The notes: a model not told the origin generated them from the letters alone. DNA of 64,000 nt from Amorphochlora amoebiformis (GCA_054601695.1 BAAHQB010000109.1:186001-250000), one strand, 5' to 3'. Shown: positions 13,819 through 30,433, counted from the first letter of the stretch. Numbers and translations are program-made.

Positions 13819-13872
13819 ATATATATATATATATATGTATATATGTATATATATAACTTAACCAACCAGAGT
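13244..13872. repeat. TA block with three unique islands
   Basis: Islands lie at 13,244-13,286, 13,545-13,612 and 13,660-13,712 (CCCCCTCCTCTGCTTGATAT onward), in long (TA)n. A very long uninterrupted TA run of about 85 bp begins at 13,722. Confidence 0.9.
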
Positions 13873-14400
13873 AAGGTTTACGGTTAGGGTTAGGGTTAGG
13901 GTTAGCGTTAGGGTTAGAGTCAGGGTCAGGGTTAGGGTTAGGGTCAGGTCAGGGTTAGGGTGGAGGTTGGGGTTGGGTTAGGGCTGGGGTTAAGACAAGG
14001 GTTAGGACTAATGATAGGGCTAATGCCAGGGCTAAAGTTAGGGTGAGAGTTAGGGTTAGGGTTAGGGTTAGAGTTAGGGTTATAGTTAGGGTTAAGGTTA
14101 GCGTTAGGGTTCGGATTAGGGTTAGGGTTTGGGTTCGGGTTAGGGTTAGGGTTTGGGTTCGGGTTAGGGTTAGGGTTAGGGTTAGGGTTAGGGTTAAGGT
14201 TAGGGTTAGTTCTACATTGCATTGCCCGAATTTACATAGTCCTAGAATATTCTCAAGGGATATCTTCACATGAAAATCGAGCCATCTAGAGTTAGGTTTA
14301 GAGTTTAGGGTTAGGGTTAGGGTTAGGATTAGGGTTAGGGTTAGGATTAGGGTTAGGGTTAGGATTAGGGTTAGGGTTAGGGTTAGGGTTAGGGTTTACT
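13873..14400 (+). repeat. Two TTAGGG blocks
   Basis: 13,873-14,216 is TTAGGG with GTCAGGG, TTTGGGTTCGGG and GGGCTAA variants. 14,290-14,400 is cleaner TTAGGG/TTAGGA. Between them (14,217-14,289) is a unique spacer starting ACATTGCATTGCCCGAATT. Repetitive frames here give Arg-Val or Asn-Pro polymers and are rejected as proteins. Confidence 0.94.
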
Positions 14401-14805
<405 letters not shown>

Positions 14806-15197
14806 GGTAAATTAGAGCTAGACCATTAAGGTTAAAAATAGGGTTAGGCTGCGGTTAAATTTGGGTAAAATTAGATTCGCAGCTAGGGTTAGGGTTAGGG
14901 TTAGACTTTAAGTTAGGATTAAGGTTTGGGGTTAAAGTTAGGTTTAGTCCGGCATGGGTAAAGTTAAGGGAGAGGTTAGAACTATGATTAGGGTTAGGGT
15001 TAGGGTTAGGGTTAGGTTAGGGTTAGGGTTAGGGTAGAACTGGGGGAGAATTTAGGCTTAAAGTTAGGGTAAGCGTAAGGGTTAGCTTTAGCTTGAATAT
15101 TACGATTGGGTTGAGGGTAAGGGTAAGGAGTGGTGTTAGGATTTGGGTTGGGGTTAGGGTTAGGGTTAGGGTTAGGGTTTGGGTTAGGGTTAGGGTT
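14806..15197 (+). repeat. Heavily degenerate TTAGGG array
   Basis: Telomere-like words are still frequent, but many positions have changed (GGTTAAATTTGGG, GCTTTAGCTTGAA). Perfect runs remain only at 14,990-15,033 and 15,148-15,195. It looks older than the clean arrays at 2.8, 18.7 and 34.3 kb. Confidence 0.87.
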
Positions 15198-15254
15198 GAC
15201 ATGTAAATGAAGAGTCGAAAGGTCATTCATCCAGGGCTGTATATTATATGTATA

Positions 15255-15301
<47 letters not shown>

Positions 15302-15413
15302 TCGATATATTACATATATTGTTCAATATGTATATATATAATATATACATATATATATATATATAATCTATATATATACATGTACACAGATATATATATA
15401 TATATATGTATAT

Positions 15414-15446
<33 letters not shown>

Positions 15447-15480
15447 GTGTGTATATAAACATATGTATTCACTCTATATG

Positions 15481-15515
<35 letters not shown>

Positions 15516-15598
15516 TATATACCTGTAAGTGTACAGACTGAAAGGAAAGAGGGTAACCATTCATAGCCGTATAGTATAGTATGGTCGTTAACAGCCAG

Positions 15599-15680
<82 letters not shown>

Positions 15681-15736
15681 ATATATATATATATATATAG
15701 TAGCCCTTTCGTATCCGTGTAGTAGTATGGTCGTAG
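15198..15736. repeat. TA block with repeated island
   Basis: The island CATTCATAGCCGTATAGTAT..ATGGTCGTTAACAG (15,560-15,600) is echoed at 15,700-15,740 by TTTCGTATCCGTGTAGTAGT, then ATGGTCGTAGACAG. A fainter relative, GGTCATTCATCCAGGGCTGTA, is at 15,221. The 15,700 copy leads directly into the purine-rich array and is the longest. Confidence 0.85.
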
Positions 15737-16345
15737 ACAGAAAAAGCGAGAAAATAATACGAGAAAATACCAAAAATACAGGGTAAGAATGTGGTGAAAA
15801 TGAGGATAAGAGCGATCTCTAGAGACGGAAAGAGCGCGCGCTAGAGAGAAAGAGCGCGTGTTGGAGAGAAAGAGCGCGTGTTGGAGAGAAAGAGCGCGTG
15901 CTGGAGAGAAAGAGCGCGTGTTAGTGAAAAAAAGCGAAGAACTAGTGCAAAAAAATAATACGAGAAATAATGCGAGAAAATAATGCGAGAAAATAATGCG
16001 AGAAAATAATGCGAGAAAATAATGCGAGAAAATAATGCAAAAAAAAATAATGCGAGATACTAATGCGAGAAAATAATGCAAAAAAATAATGCGAGAAAAA
16101 AATGCGATAAAATAATGCGAGAAAATACGGATAATACTGGGTAGGAAGGTGATGAAAATGAGGAAAAGGACGATCTATACAAACGGAAAGAGCGCGTGCT
16201 AGAGAGAAAGAGCGTGTTTTAGAGAGAAAGAGCGAGAAAATAATACGAGAAAATACCCGAGCGAGAAAATAATACGAGAAAATACCAGAGCGAGAAAATA
16301 ATACGAGAAAATACCAACGATCCTGGGGAGGAAGGTGATGAAAAT
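15737..16345 (+). repeat. Purine-rich compound minisatellite
   Basis: The plus strand is almost entirely A and G. Two small units alternate: a 13-bp unit (GAGAAAATAATGC) at 15,955-16,130 and a ~21-bp unit (AAAGAGCGCGTGTTGGAGAG) at 15,830-15,920 and 16,186-16,230. A larger block beginning AAAATGAGGATAAGAGCGAT recurs at 15,796, 16,154 and 16,338. The array is therefore a three-level repeat. Minus-strand frames of 222 and 147 codons (Phe/Ser/Arg/Ile-rich) result from unit lengths and composition and are not treated as genes. Confidence 0.92.
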
Positions 16346-16404
16346 GAGGATAAGAGCGATATGAACAAGCCATCCAGACGCCCAAATAATGGGGGCTCTA
16401 AGTG

Positions 16405-16465
<61 letters not shown>

Positions 16466-16519
16466 AATTTACATTTAAATATATATATATATATATATAT
16501 ATGTCCGTGTATAAAGAGC

Positions 16520-16552
<33 letters not shown>

Positions 16553-16553
16553 T

Positions 16554-16585
<32 letters not shown>

Positions 16586-16655
16586 TGTAAATGCACAAAT
16601 ATACATGTGTTCTGTATGTACATTATATACACACACATATTCAACTACAACATAC

Positions 16656-16701
<46 letters not shown>

Positions 16702-16753
16702 ATATATATATATATATGTATGTATATAGTAGAAATATACATATATATATTTT

Positions 16754-16825
<72 letters not shown>

Positions 16826-16893
16826 TACATATAATGAAATGATACATACCTCAGTATGTTTATGAAGACAAATCTAAATAATCATTACCAAAG

Positions 16894-16927
<34 letters not shown>

Positions 16928-16964
16928 TATTTATATATATATATATATATATATATAATACAGA
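16346..16964. repeat. TA/TG block
   Basis: After a ~55-base unique junction (16,350-16,405), TA tracts with (TG)n at 16,533-16,552 run on. A small unique island lies at 16,840-16,895. Confidence 0.9.
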
Positions 16965-17282
16965 TATATTAATAATGATTTGAAGTGATGATATAAGAAT
17001 ACCAAGTTCCAAGAGACAAACAAGGGAAAAACAGAAGAGGACAGAAAATATGTAAGAGAGAAACAAGACAAATTCAGATTCAGAGAGAGAAAATCCAAAA
17101 GAGCAAGGAGAAAAATCCAAAAGAGCAAGGAGAAAAATCCAAAAGAGCAAGGAGAAAAATACAAAAGAGCAAGGAGAAAAATCCAAAAGAGCAAGGAGGA
17201 AATGAATCCAAAAGAGTAAGGAGAGAATATAGGGAGTAAATTCCAAAATAGAGGAATACAGAGAGAGGGGAATAGAGAGGAG
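16965..17282 (+). repeat. 22-bp purine-rich minisatellite
   Basis: The unit AAAAATCCAAAAGAGCAAGG plus AG repeats with an exact 22-bp period at 17,101, 17,123, 17,145, 17,167 and 17,189, with diverged units on both sides. The whole stretch is A/G-rich. The minus strand stays open (Phe/Ser/Leu/Ala-rich) for the same reason. The flanks are unique, e.g. 16,970-17,060. Confidence 0.93.
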
Positions 17283-17404
17283 GGTTAGGGTTAGGGTTAG
17301 GGTTAGGGTTAGTATATCTTTCTCTTTCTCTACTATTCTCTTTCTCTCTCTCTCTCGATCTTCATAGATATGCATATATATATATATATATATATTTACA
17401 TATT

Positions 17405-17440
<36 letters not shown>

Positions 17441-17519
17441 AATATGTATTTCTTGTGCTACCGGATAAAATATTCAAAAAGTTGATACAAGGTCTTCATA
17501 AGCGTCCAGATCGGCCAGC
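17283..17519. other. Tiny TTAGGG run, CT tract, TA tract, unique junction
   Basis: Five TTAGGG hexamers at 17,283-17,312 are followed immediately by a pyrimidine tract of TCTCTTTCTC type (17,318-17,356). Then come (TA)n and a unique segment at 17,445-17,519 (CTTGTGCTACCGGATAAAAT). Confidence 0.85.
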
Positions 17520-17875
17520 CTAGGGTTAGGGTTAGGGTTAGTGTTAGGGTTAGGGTTAGAGTTAGGGTTAGGGTTAGGTTAGGGTTATATTTTAGATTAT
17601 GGAAAAGTAGGTGTTAGGGTTCAGGTTTGGGTTCCGATTACGGATAGGGTAAGAGTTAGGGTTACCGTTAGGGATAGGGTTACAATAACAGTTAGAGCTA
17701 TGATTAGGGTTAGCATTAGGGTTGGAGTTAGGGATACGATTAAGACTCAGGGTTAGGGTTATATTAGATCTAGGGGCATGATTAAGGTTAGGGTTAGGGT
17801 TAGTGTTAGGGTTAGAGTTAGGGTTAGGGTTAGGGTTTGAGTTTTTGGGTAAGGGTTAGAGTTAGGGTTGGGATT
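17520..17875 (+). repeat. TTAGGG array, degenerate centre
   Basis: Clean hexamers at 17,520-17,590 and 17,780-17,835 flank a strongly mutated centre (GATTACGGATAGGGTAAGAG). G-rich strand on plus. It ends in a unique purine-rich segment at 17,878-17,920. Confidence 0.9.
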
Positions 17876-17921
17876 ACTTAGAAAACGGAGGAGGAAGGGT
17901 GAAACGAAGACAATACCTTTC

Positions 17922-18018
<97 letters not shown>

Positions 18019-18128
18019 CATATACATTGAAATATATATGTATATATATGTAATGTAAGTAAATACATATGAGCATATATACAAATAGTAATATATTGAT
18101 ATCATAAACTTTCAAATATGTATATATA

Positions 18129-18176
<48 letters not shown>

Positions 18177-18268
18177 CATACATATATATATCTAAATACT
18201 TCCCCGTACGTACATACATACACTTTATATATATATATTATATATTATATTATATATATATATATATA

Positions 18269-18300
<32 letters not shown>

Positions 18301-18380
18301 GTCTGTATATACATAAAGTCTTACCAAATCTCTTAGCAATATCCCCATAGCTCATATCGTTAGGCCAAATATATCCCGTC

Positions 18381-18411
<31 letters not shown>

Positions 18412-18415
18412 TATT

Positions 18416-18510
<95 letters not shown>

Positions 18511-18524
18511 CATATACATACATA

Positions 18525-18560
<36 letters not shown>

Positions 18561-18566
18561 CATATG

Positions 18567-18609
<43 letters not shown>

Positions 18610-18622
18610 TATATATTATATA

Positions 18623-18653
<31 letters not shown>

Positions 18654-18683
18654 ATATATATAACATAGCTCATATCAGTAGAC
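17876..18683. repeat. TA block with small two-copy island
   Basis: (TA)n with (TG)n. The island CATAGCTCATATCGTTAGGC (18,345) has a partial copy CATAGCTCATATCAGTAGAC at 18,663. Unique segments lie at 18,060-18,118 and 18,310-18,380. Confidence 0.88.
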
Positions 18684-18995
18684 AGGTTAGGGTTAGGGTT
18701 AGGGTTAGGGTTAGGGTTAGGGTTAGGGTTAGGGTTAGGGTTAGGGTTAGGGTTAGAACTCACAACACTACGTACGAAGCGAGGGTTATTGATTGTTTCA
18801 AACTGTCCAAATAATAGGGTTAATATAAGGGTTAGGGTTAGGGGTTAGGGTTAGGGTCAGGGTTAGGGTAAGGGCTAGGGCTAGGGTTAGAGTTAGGGTT
18901 AGGGTTAGGGTTAAGGGTTACAAAACGGTCCAGAGACTGCAAGAACGGAGCTGCTGTAACTGGTTTGGGTTAGGGTTAGGGTTAGGGTTATGAGT
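18684..18995 (+). repeat. TTAGGG array, one perfect run and mixed blocks
   Basis: 18,686-18,755 is about eleven perfect TTAGGG copies. After a ~55-base spacer (CACAACACTACGTACGAAGC) come mixed hexamers at 18,812-18,920, a spacer, and a final short run at 18,963-18,990. Confidence 0.94.
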
Positions 18996-21154
<2,159 letters not shown>

Positions 21155-21480
21155 TGCCTTAGGGTTAGGGTTACGCTAAGGGTTAGGGTTAGAATTACAG
21201 TTAGGCTTAAAGCCAGGGTTAGGGTTAGGGTTAGGGTTAGGGTTAGGGTTAGGGTTAGGCTAGGGTTAGATTACCGGGAAGAGCTACATTGTCGAAAACT
21301 TCCACCTGATAGGTTTAAAGTTAGGTTTAGGGGGTCAGGTTAGGGTTAGAGTTAGGGTTGGGGTAAGGGTTAGTGTTAGGGTTAGGGTTAGGGTTAGGGT
21401 TGGGGTAAGGGTTAGTGTTAGGGTTAGGGTTAGGGTTAGCGTTAGGGTTAGGGTTGTTAGGGTTAGGACAAGGATTAGGG
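21155..21480 (+). repeat. TTAGGG arrays with a unique insert
   Basis: Clean runs at 21,215-21,262 and 21,375-21,440. A unique insert GAAGAGCTACATTGTCGAAA lies at about 21,277-21,318. A short unit (GGGGTAAGGGTTAGTGTTAG) is tandemly repeated at 21,360 and 21,400. Confidence 0.92.
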
Positions 21481-21621
21481 TATTAAGACTGGAGAGTTTT
21501 CCCGTGTGTATGATATTATATATACGTATGTGTGTGTATATATATGTATATATATGTATGTATATAAATAGATACAGATATTATATATATATATATATAT
21601 ATAGTTACAGATATGTACATG

Positions 21622-21652
<31 letters not shown>

Positions 21653-21737
21653 AATATATTAATTTATATACATATATATATATATATATATATACATCAA
21701 GAGCTCCGGATTTGTAAGCCTTTCCCGTCTCCATCAC

Positions 21738-21801
<64 letters not shown>

Positions 21802-21839
21802 ATATATATTATGTATATATATATATACACATAATATAC

Positions 21840-21884
<45 letters not shown>

Positions 21885-22055
21885 TATACACACACATATA
21901 TTATATATATACAGACATACATATACATATAAAATATACATATATATATGAATACATATATATATATATATAATATATATATCTATATATATATATATAT
22001 ATATACATATGTGTATTGCGAATATATACATAAAATACAATATACAATAATAATA
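21481..22055. repeat. TA block
   Basis: (TA)n with one unique island at 21,694-21,740 (GAGCTCCGGATTTGTAAGCC). Nothing else is recognised. Confidence 0.92.
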
Positions 22056-22196
22056 ATAGGGTTAGAATGAGGGTTGGGATCAGATTCATCATGTCTTAGT
22101 CCTAGGACCATTGACTCAATGAGGGTTGGGGTTAGGGTTAGGGTTAGGGTTAGGGTTAGGATTAGGGTTAGGGTTAGGGTTAGGGTTAGGGTTAGG
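22056..22196 (+). repeat. TTAGGG array with dispersed GATCAG island
   Basis: Short telomere-like array. The segment 22,077-22,121 (GATCAGATT..GTCTTAGTCC.AGGACCATTGACTC) is the first copy of an island that recurs inside arrays at 40.7, 50.7 and 52.1 kb. Confidence 0.92.
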
Positions 22197-22240
22197 ATTT
22201 TTACCGGAAACGTATAGATCAAGGGTATGGCGAGCTGGAG

Positions 22241-22327
<87 letters not shown>

Positions 22328-22332
22328 CGTGT

Positions 22333-22404
<72 letters not shown>

Positions 22405-22484
22405 GCATATAGTAGGCATATATATATACATAAAATACATGTAAATATATATATATATGTATATATATAATATATGTATACATA

Positions 22485-22526
<42 letters not shown>
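22197..22526. repeat. TA(TG)TA composite block
   Basis: A unique 22,197-22,241 is followed by a ~68-bp pure TA run, (TG)n at 22,310-22,332, then another TA run of about 65 bp. Small unique parts lie at 22,400-22,445. Confidence 0.93.
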
Positions 22527-22531
<5 letters not shown>

Positions 22532-22745
22532 TAATCTCAACCCTATCTTAACTAACCCTAACCCTAACCTTAACTCCAACCGTAACTCTAACCTTCACCC
22601 TAACCTAAAACCGAACTCTAACGCTAACCCTAACGCTAATCCTAACCTTTCTCTAACCCTAACCCCAACCCTAACCTTAACCCTAACCCTAACCCTAACC
22701 CTAACCCTAACCCACGCTAACCCTAACCCTAATCCTAACCACCCT
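22527..22745 (-). repeat. CCCTAA array, left half of a divergent pair
   Basis: CCCTAA-type hexamers, with the perfect run at 22,672-22,712 and degenerate forms before it (ACTCCAACCGTAACTC). It is separated by a 70-base unique spacer (22,746-22,814) from a TTAGGG array in the opposite orientation. Confidence 0.93.
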
Positions 22746-22814
22746 AACCATGTGGAGCTTGAAATCCCTTTAGGTATCGAACTACATTTGTTGAACCTGC
22801 GGTCATGTTTGCTT

Positions 22815-23155
22815 AGGGTTAGGGTTAGAGTTAGGGTTAGTGTTAGGGTTAGAGTTAGGGTTAGGGTTGGGGTTAGGGCTAGGGTTACGGTTAGGGTTAA
22901 GGTTAGGGTACGGCTAGGGAGATTTGTTTACGGTTAGGGTTAGGATTGGTGTTAGGGCTAGGGGAAGGATTAGGGTTAGGGTTAGGGTTAGGGTTAGGGC
23001 TAGGATACGGGTGAGGGTTAGGTTAATGGTGAGGATACGAGAAGGGTTCGCATTAATGTTCGGGTTATATTACGGTTGTTTAGCTTTACGGTTAGGGTAG
23101 GATTTGGGTTAGGGTTAGGGTTAGGGTTAGGGTTTGGGTTAGAGTTAGGGTTAGG
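22815..23155 (+). repeat. TTAGGG array, right half of a divergent pair
   Basis: Runs at 22,815-22,900, 22,970-23,000 and 23,105-23,155 with a degenerate centre. Together with 22,527-22,745 the G-rich 3' ends point away from each other. This is the opposite of the head-to-head arrangement expected of a simple telomere-telomere fusion. Confidence 0.93.
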
Positions 23156-25200
<2,045 letters not shown>

Positions 25201-26355
25201 TTATATATACGGGAGAGAAAAATTAGGAAATGTAGATTTTAAATCGTACAGTCATGTATACAGATACTCAATACGAAAATTCCAAAGTATACGAATGCAT
25301 TATACACTTTAAATTTGTATGTAAGTAAAACATTCAAATCAATCACATTGTATACATAAGACATACATACGTAAAATCTTGCCATTTCATATAGATAAAA
25401 TCTACCTGATATACATATACACACAGATATAGATATACATAGAAACATGATTTATTCTCATCGGCAACGTATACATCGTTTCAACCGAAAATTATCTAAT
25501 TTTGCGCTGAAGATACACACAGTCAAAAGACGTGTCGTCACAGTAATATCATTCCAGCCCATGGGTATCTCTCGATGGGGGGGGGGGGTAAAATGTACAT
25601 TACTTTCACCGACGCTTTCAACGAAAATATATAGTTTTTATTACCGGAATCTCGTTTTCAGTGTCATTGTGAACAGAAATTCGAACACCCATGCGACTAC
25701 GTAGTCAATTCTCGTCCGTGTGAGTTTCCAGTTGTGTTTTTTTCGCTTAGTTTCAACGAATGGGAGACGGAGACAGGGGGGGGGGCAGCCGAAGACGGAA
25801 GGGATCTGAAAAATCGGCGTTCTTTATGTGAGTCACGAATGGATATCCAAAATTAATATAAAGACATACCTATATATCTAAGATTCATATATATATCTTT
25901 CAATCGATATCTGCATAATGGTTCATAATATCCGACATTTTAAATAAAAGTGACAAAGCTGTTTAATTTTCCGGCCTATTTCCCGGTCTATTTCCCCAAG
26001 GAAGGGGCCATAACTCATCGAGCTATTCGAACCACCCCGCCCAAAATGTCGAGCAAATCCTCCTTAAAACACATCCCGAACAAGTATCTAACCGTCAGTG
26101 AACGTAAGATTTCAATCCAAACACGATGATTTTCCCTAAAAAACAACCGAGCGATGACTCCGTGATCTGAACGTATCTTCCGATATATTGGTGTATTCTT
26201 TCGAAATATCCGGCGGGGTGGGGGGATGGTTGGCGGAAATATTTTCTCGGGTTGACTGATTATTTGGGGTTGTTCCGGTGGGTTCCGAATGCAGCGAATC
26301 CCATTTATTTCGGTAATGAGAATGTAGATGATGCATGGAAGAAATGATGCATATT
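25201..26355. other. Unique block of ~1.15 kb
   Basis: Normal-complexity DNA between TA blocks. It contains two long guanine runs: eleven G at 25,577-25,587 and about ten G at 25,776-25,785. A G-rich stretch (GGCGGGGTGGGGGGATGG) lies at 26,211-26,228. A plus-strand frame of 85 codons (25,447-25,704) runs through the first G run and shows no domain I know. No tRNA fold is found. Whether this is intergenic, UTR or part of a spliced gene cannot be decided here. Confidence 0.6.
26136..26336 (-). CDS. Hypothetical Ser/Thr/Pro/Asn-rich frame, possible exon
   Basis: The minus strand is open for about 66 codons from an ATG at 26,336 to a stop at 26,136. The frame also extends upstream into TA repeat, which I exclude. 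The product is hydrophilic, rich in Ser, Thr, Pro and Asn, with a basic C-terminus (RSRSHRS). It has no hydrophobic segment and no domain I recognise. It lies in a block of normal complexity, and its composition is not that of a simple repeat translation. It could equally be chance: a frame of this length is not rare in ~45-50% GC DNA. No splice signals were found that decide the matter. Confidence 0.18.
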   Translation of the reverse strand: MHHLHSHYRNKWDSLHSEPTGTTPNNQSTRENISANHPPTPPDISKEYTNISEDTFRSRSHRSVVF

Positions 26356-26399
26356 ATGTATATATATATATATATATATATAACATACATATATATATA

Positions 26400-26431
<32 letters not shown>

Positions 26432-26530
26432 TATGTATTTTTTATTTGTTATTTATATATAATATATATACATTGTAGTTTATATCTCTCATAAATATAA
26501 TTGTGTAACATTTATATCTTCATGTATACG

Positions 26531-26578
<48 letters not shown>

Positions 26579-26623
26579 GTGTATGTTACATGGGTATATT
26601 GTATTATATATACACATATATAT

Positions 26624-26676
<53 letters not shown>

Positions 26677-26691
26677 AATATATATTATATG

Positions 26692-26773
<82 letters not shown>

Positions 26774-26796
26774 TATATATATATACATATGTATAC

Positions 26797-26827
<31 letters not shown>

Positions 26828-26956
26828 TATATATATATATATTTAATATATATATATATATGTGTGTGTGTATATGTGTGTGTGTGTGTTTGTGTGTATA
26901 TGCATATATGTAGTATGTGTATATGTATGTATGTATATACATATATACATAAATGC

Positions 26957-26989
<33 letters not shown>

Positions 26990-27063
26990 CATACATATTT
27001 ATATATATATATATATATGTGTGTGTGTTTATAGAAGTAATATGCATATATATGTATATATAT

Positions 27064-27125
<62 letters not shown>

Positions 27126-27180
27126 GTGTGTGTATATATATATAATATATGTATATATTTATGTGTGTGTTTGTGTGCGT
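26356..27180. repeat. TA/TG/CA microsatellite block
   Basis: (TA)n with (TG)n at 26,570-26,582, 26,862-26,900, 27,018-27,030 and 27,160-27,185. The only non-repeat stretch is 26,430-26,535, AT-rich. Confidence 0.92.
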
Positions 27181-27223
27181 GTGTGTCAAGGTAACGGCAT
27201 GAATGAGGCCAAGAATCCAAACT

Positions 27224-27283
<60 letters not shown>

Positions 27284-27298
27284 ATTTATATATTTGTG

Positions 27299-27352
<54 letters not shown>

Positions 27353-27640
27353 TATTATACATATAGATATGTGTATGTAATATTAACGGTATGAGAGGCC
27401 AAGAATCTAAAGTGGTATGTCAAACTGTTTATGTGTCACATTTATATATTATTTATATATTTATATGTGTGTGTATATATGTGTGTGTATGTTTGTATGT
27501 GTGTGTATATGTAAATGTACACATAATTTAACATATTATATAAATGTGAATATGTATATACATACACATATATTACATAGATACATAGATACATGTTTAT
27601 ATTTATATATGTATTCTATATATCATACACATGCATAAAA

Positions 27641-27682
<42 letters not shown>

Positions 27683-27763
27683 GGATATATATATATATAT
27701 ATATCTTCTAGGACAAACAAGAATTGGCTAAAATCTCGCTTTCACTTCTCCTTCGCTGAGTAT

Positions 27764-27801
<38 letters not shown>

Positions 27802-27823
27802 ATATATAATATATATACATATA

Positions 27824-27898
<75 letters not shown>

Positions 27899-27966
27899 TT
27901 ACTTATATATATATATATATATATATATATAGATGTATGTATATATGCATATCTTTATATACACAT

Positions 27967-28004
<38 letters not shown>

Positions 28005-28019
28005 ATATATATTTATATG

Positions 28020-28078
<59 letters not shown>

Positions 28079-28180
28079 CATACATGGTATATAATATATA
28101 TATATATAGATGCATACATATATGTACTATATCGTATATGCATTTTAAATATAAACATACGATATATATATATATATATA
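27181..28180. repeat. TA block with a two-copy island
   Basis: An island with GAGGCCAAGAATCCAAACTGG at 27,204 recurs as GAGGCCAAGAATCTAAAGTGG at 27,397; both are preceded by TAACGG.ATGA. The right copy continues into CAAACTGTTTATGTGTCAC. A separate unique island lies at 27,708-27,765. The rest is TA/TG. Confidence 0.9.
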
Positions 28181-28189
28181 TATATTGAT

Positions 28190-28303
28190 ATTACAACCAT
28201 AAGAATACTAATATCGAGTCCATATATATACATACAATATATATACATAGATATTATATAACCCTAAGAATACTACATATGGAGTTCATATATATATATA
28301 TAT

Positions 28304-28395
<92 letters not shown>

Positions 28396-28397
28396 CA

Positions 28398-28428
<31 letters not shown>

Positions 28429-28530
28429 CAATATATATATATGCTTATATATACATATATGTATGTATAGATTTTATAACCCTAAGAATACCAAGTATGG
28501 AATCCATATAAATACATACTATTTTTATTG

Positions 28531-28589
<59 letters not shown>

Positions 28590-28638
28590 ATATGTATATA
28601 GGCATTGCAACCCTAAGAATACTAAATTTGGAGTCCAT

Positions 28639-28672
<34 letters not shown>

Positions 28673-28712
28673 ATATATATATACATAGGTATGCTCTCCT
28701 ATGTGTGTACAT

Positions 28713-28753
<41 letters not shown>

Positions 28754-28795
28754 ATATGTATATATTGTATTACCCTAAGAATACTTAGAATATAC

Positions 28796-28856
<61 letters not shown>

Positions 28857-28907
28857 TGCAACCCTAAGAATACTAAATTTGGAGTCCATTTATATACATA
28901 CTATATG

Positions 28908-28945
<38 letters not shown>

Positions 28946-29040
28946 TCTATAGGTATTACAACCCTAAGAATACTAATTATGGAGTCCTCCGCGTGATGAA
29001 TGATGATCTTGTACAACCTAAACGGGGTTTTGGTACTATT
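28190..29040. repeat. Seven-copy island array (CCCTAAGAATACTAA core)
   Basis: Copies lie at 28,192, 28,253, 28,469, 28,600, 28,766, 28,853 and 28,952, separated by TA DNA. The core CCCTAAGAATACTA..TTTGGAGTCC is constant. Only the last copy extends, into TCCGCGTGATGAATGATGAT and on to about 29,040. On the minus strand that last copy is open in frame (residues like TPFRLYKIIIHHAEDSI), but the other copies do not preserve it. Confidence 0.95.
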
Positions 29041-29041
29041 G

Positions 29042-29076
<35 letters not shown>

Positions 29077-29153
29077 CATTGTATGTAGATATCTATATAA
29101 AAATATATATACATCTATATACATATGTGTATATATAATATTGTATGTGTATG

Positions 29154-29198
<45 letters not shown>

Positions 29199-29256
29199 TG
29201 TGTATGTATATTTAAATGTAACAAAGTTAATTTTATATCTTCGTATGCATTATACA

Positions 29257-29294
<38 letters not shown>

Positions 29295-29485
29295 TACATA
29301 TATATACATATATATGTGGATATTTATGTATATATATACACACATTCATATATATATATATATATATATTATATGTATATACGTATATGCATGTTTTCAC
29401 AATAGGCACTCATCCCCACTCCAATGCTGAGATATGTACGTATGTGGTACATGGACAACTAACACACCAGGATTCTATGGGTTTG

Positions 29486-29555
<70 letters not shown>

Positions 29556-29574
29556 GTGTGTATGTGCTTAAACA

Positions 29575-29646
<72 letters not shown>

Positions 29647-29648
29647 AA

Positions 29649-29686
<38 letters not shown>

Positions 29687-29780
29687 CAAATATATATATG
29701 TACTATAATTATACACAATAAACACATATATGTACAATTATATATATATATATCTATATATATATATATATGCAAATATA

Positions 29781-29828
<48 letters not shown>

Positions 29829-29928
29829 AAATATATACACTATATATACACACATATATATAAAGGTACTAAGGAAAGTCTAGGTCCTGGTTCGATTCAG
29901 TTTATGACCGCTGGAACGGGTATATATC

Positions 29929-29993
<65 letters not shown>

Positions 29994-30046
29994 GTATATA
30001 TATATACATATATATATATTATATATGTATATATATATATATATAC

Positions 30047-30087
<41 letters not shown>

Positions 30088-30186
30088 TTGTTTGTATGTG
30101 TGTATTTATAAGCACATTCGCATAAGTATATTGGCATATAAACGAATACGGGTAAGTGTGAACGTATAAACACATTATATGTGAAC

Positions 30187-30217
<31 letters not shown>

Positions 30218-30223
30218 ATGTGT

Positions 30224-30255
<32 letters not shown>

Positions 30256-30392
30256 CACGTTAGGTTGTTAGTTTCAGTTCATGACCTATAGAACGACTAT
30301 ATAATACATATTCATATATACATATATTTATATAAGTATATATGCATAAGTATATTTGTATATAGATGTACATATAATGTACATGTATGTAT

Positions 30393-30433
<41 letters not shown>

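Noticed and set aside
14043-14273. Arg-Val, Leu-Thr, Leu-Gly and Asn-Pro repeat 'proteins' over telomere-like arrays
   Set aside because: Six-base repeats keep two-residue frames open on both strands. Examples: 13,955-14,269, 22,488-22,937, 33,005-33,517, 51,470-51,721. Explained by DNA repeat alone.
15413-16385. Minus-strand frames of 222 and 147 codons (Phe/Ser/Leu/Ile/Arg)
   Set aside because: Generated by 13-bp and 21-bp purine-rich units; reading-frame openness follows from lack of stops in the unit.
26017-26030. Minus-strand GGTTCGAATAG resembling a T-arm
   Set aside because: No A box or acceptor stem could be matched in the surrounding 90 bases.
29888-29900. GGTTCGATTC, a good match to a tRNA B box
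   Set aside because: No A box at the proper distance upstream (the upstream DNA is TA and CA repeat) and no cloverleaf can be drawn.
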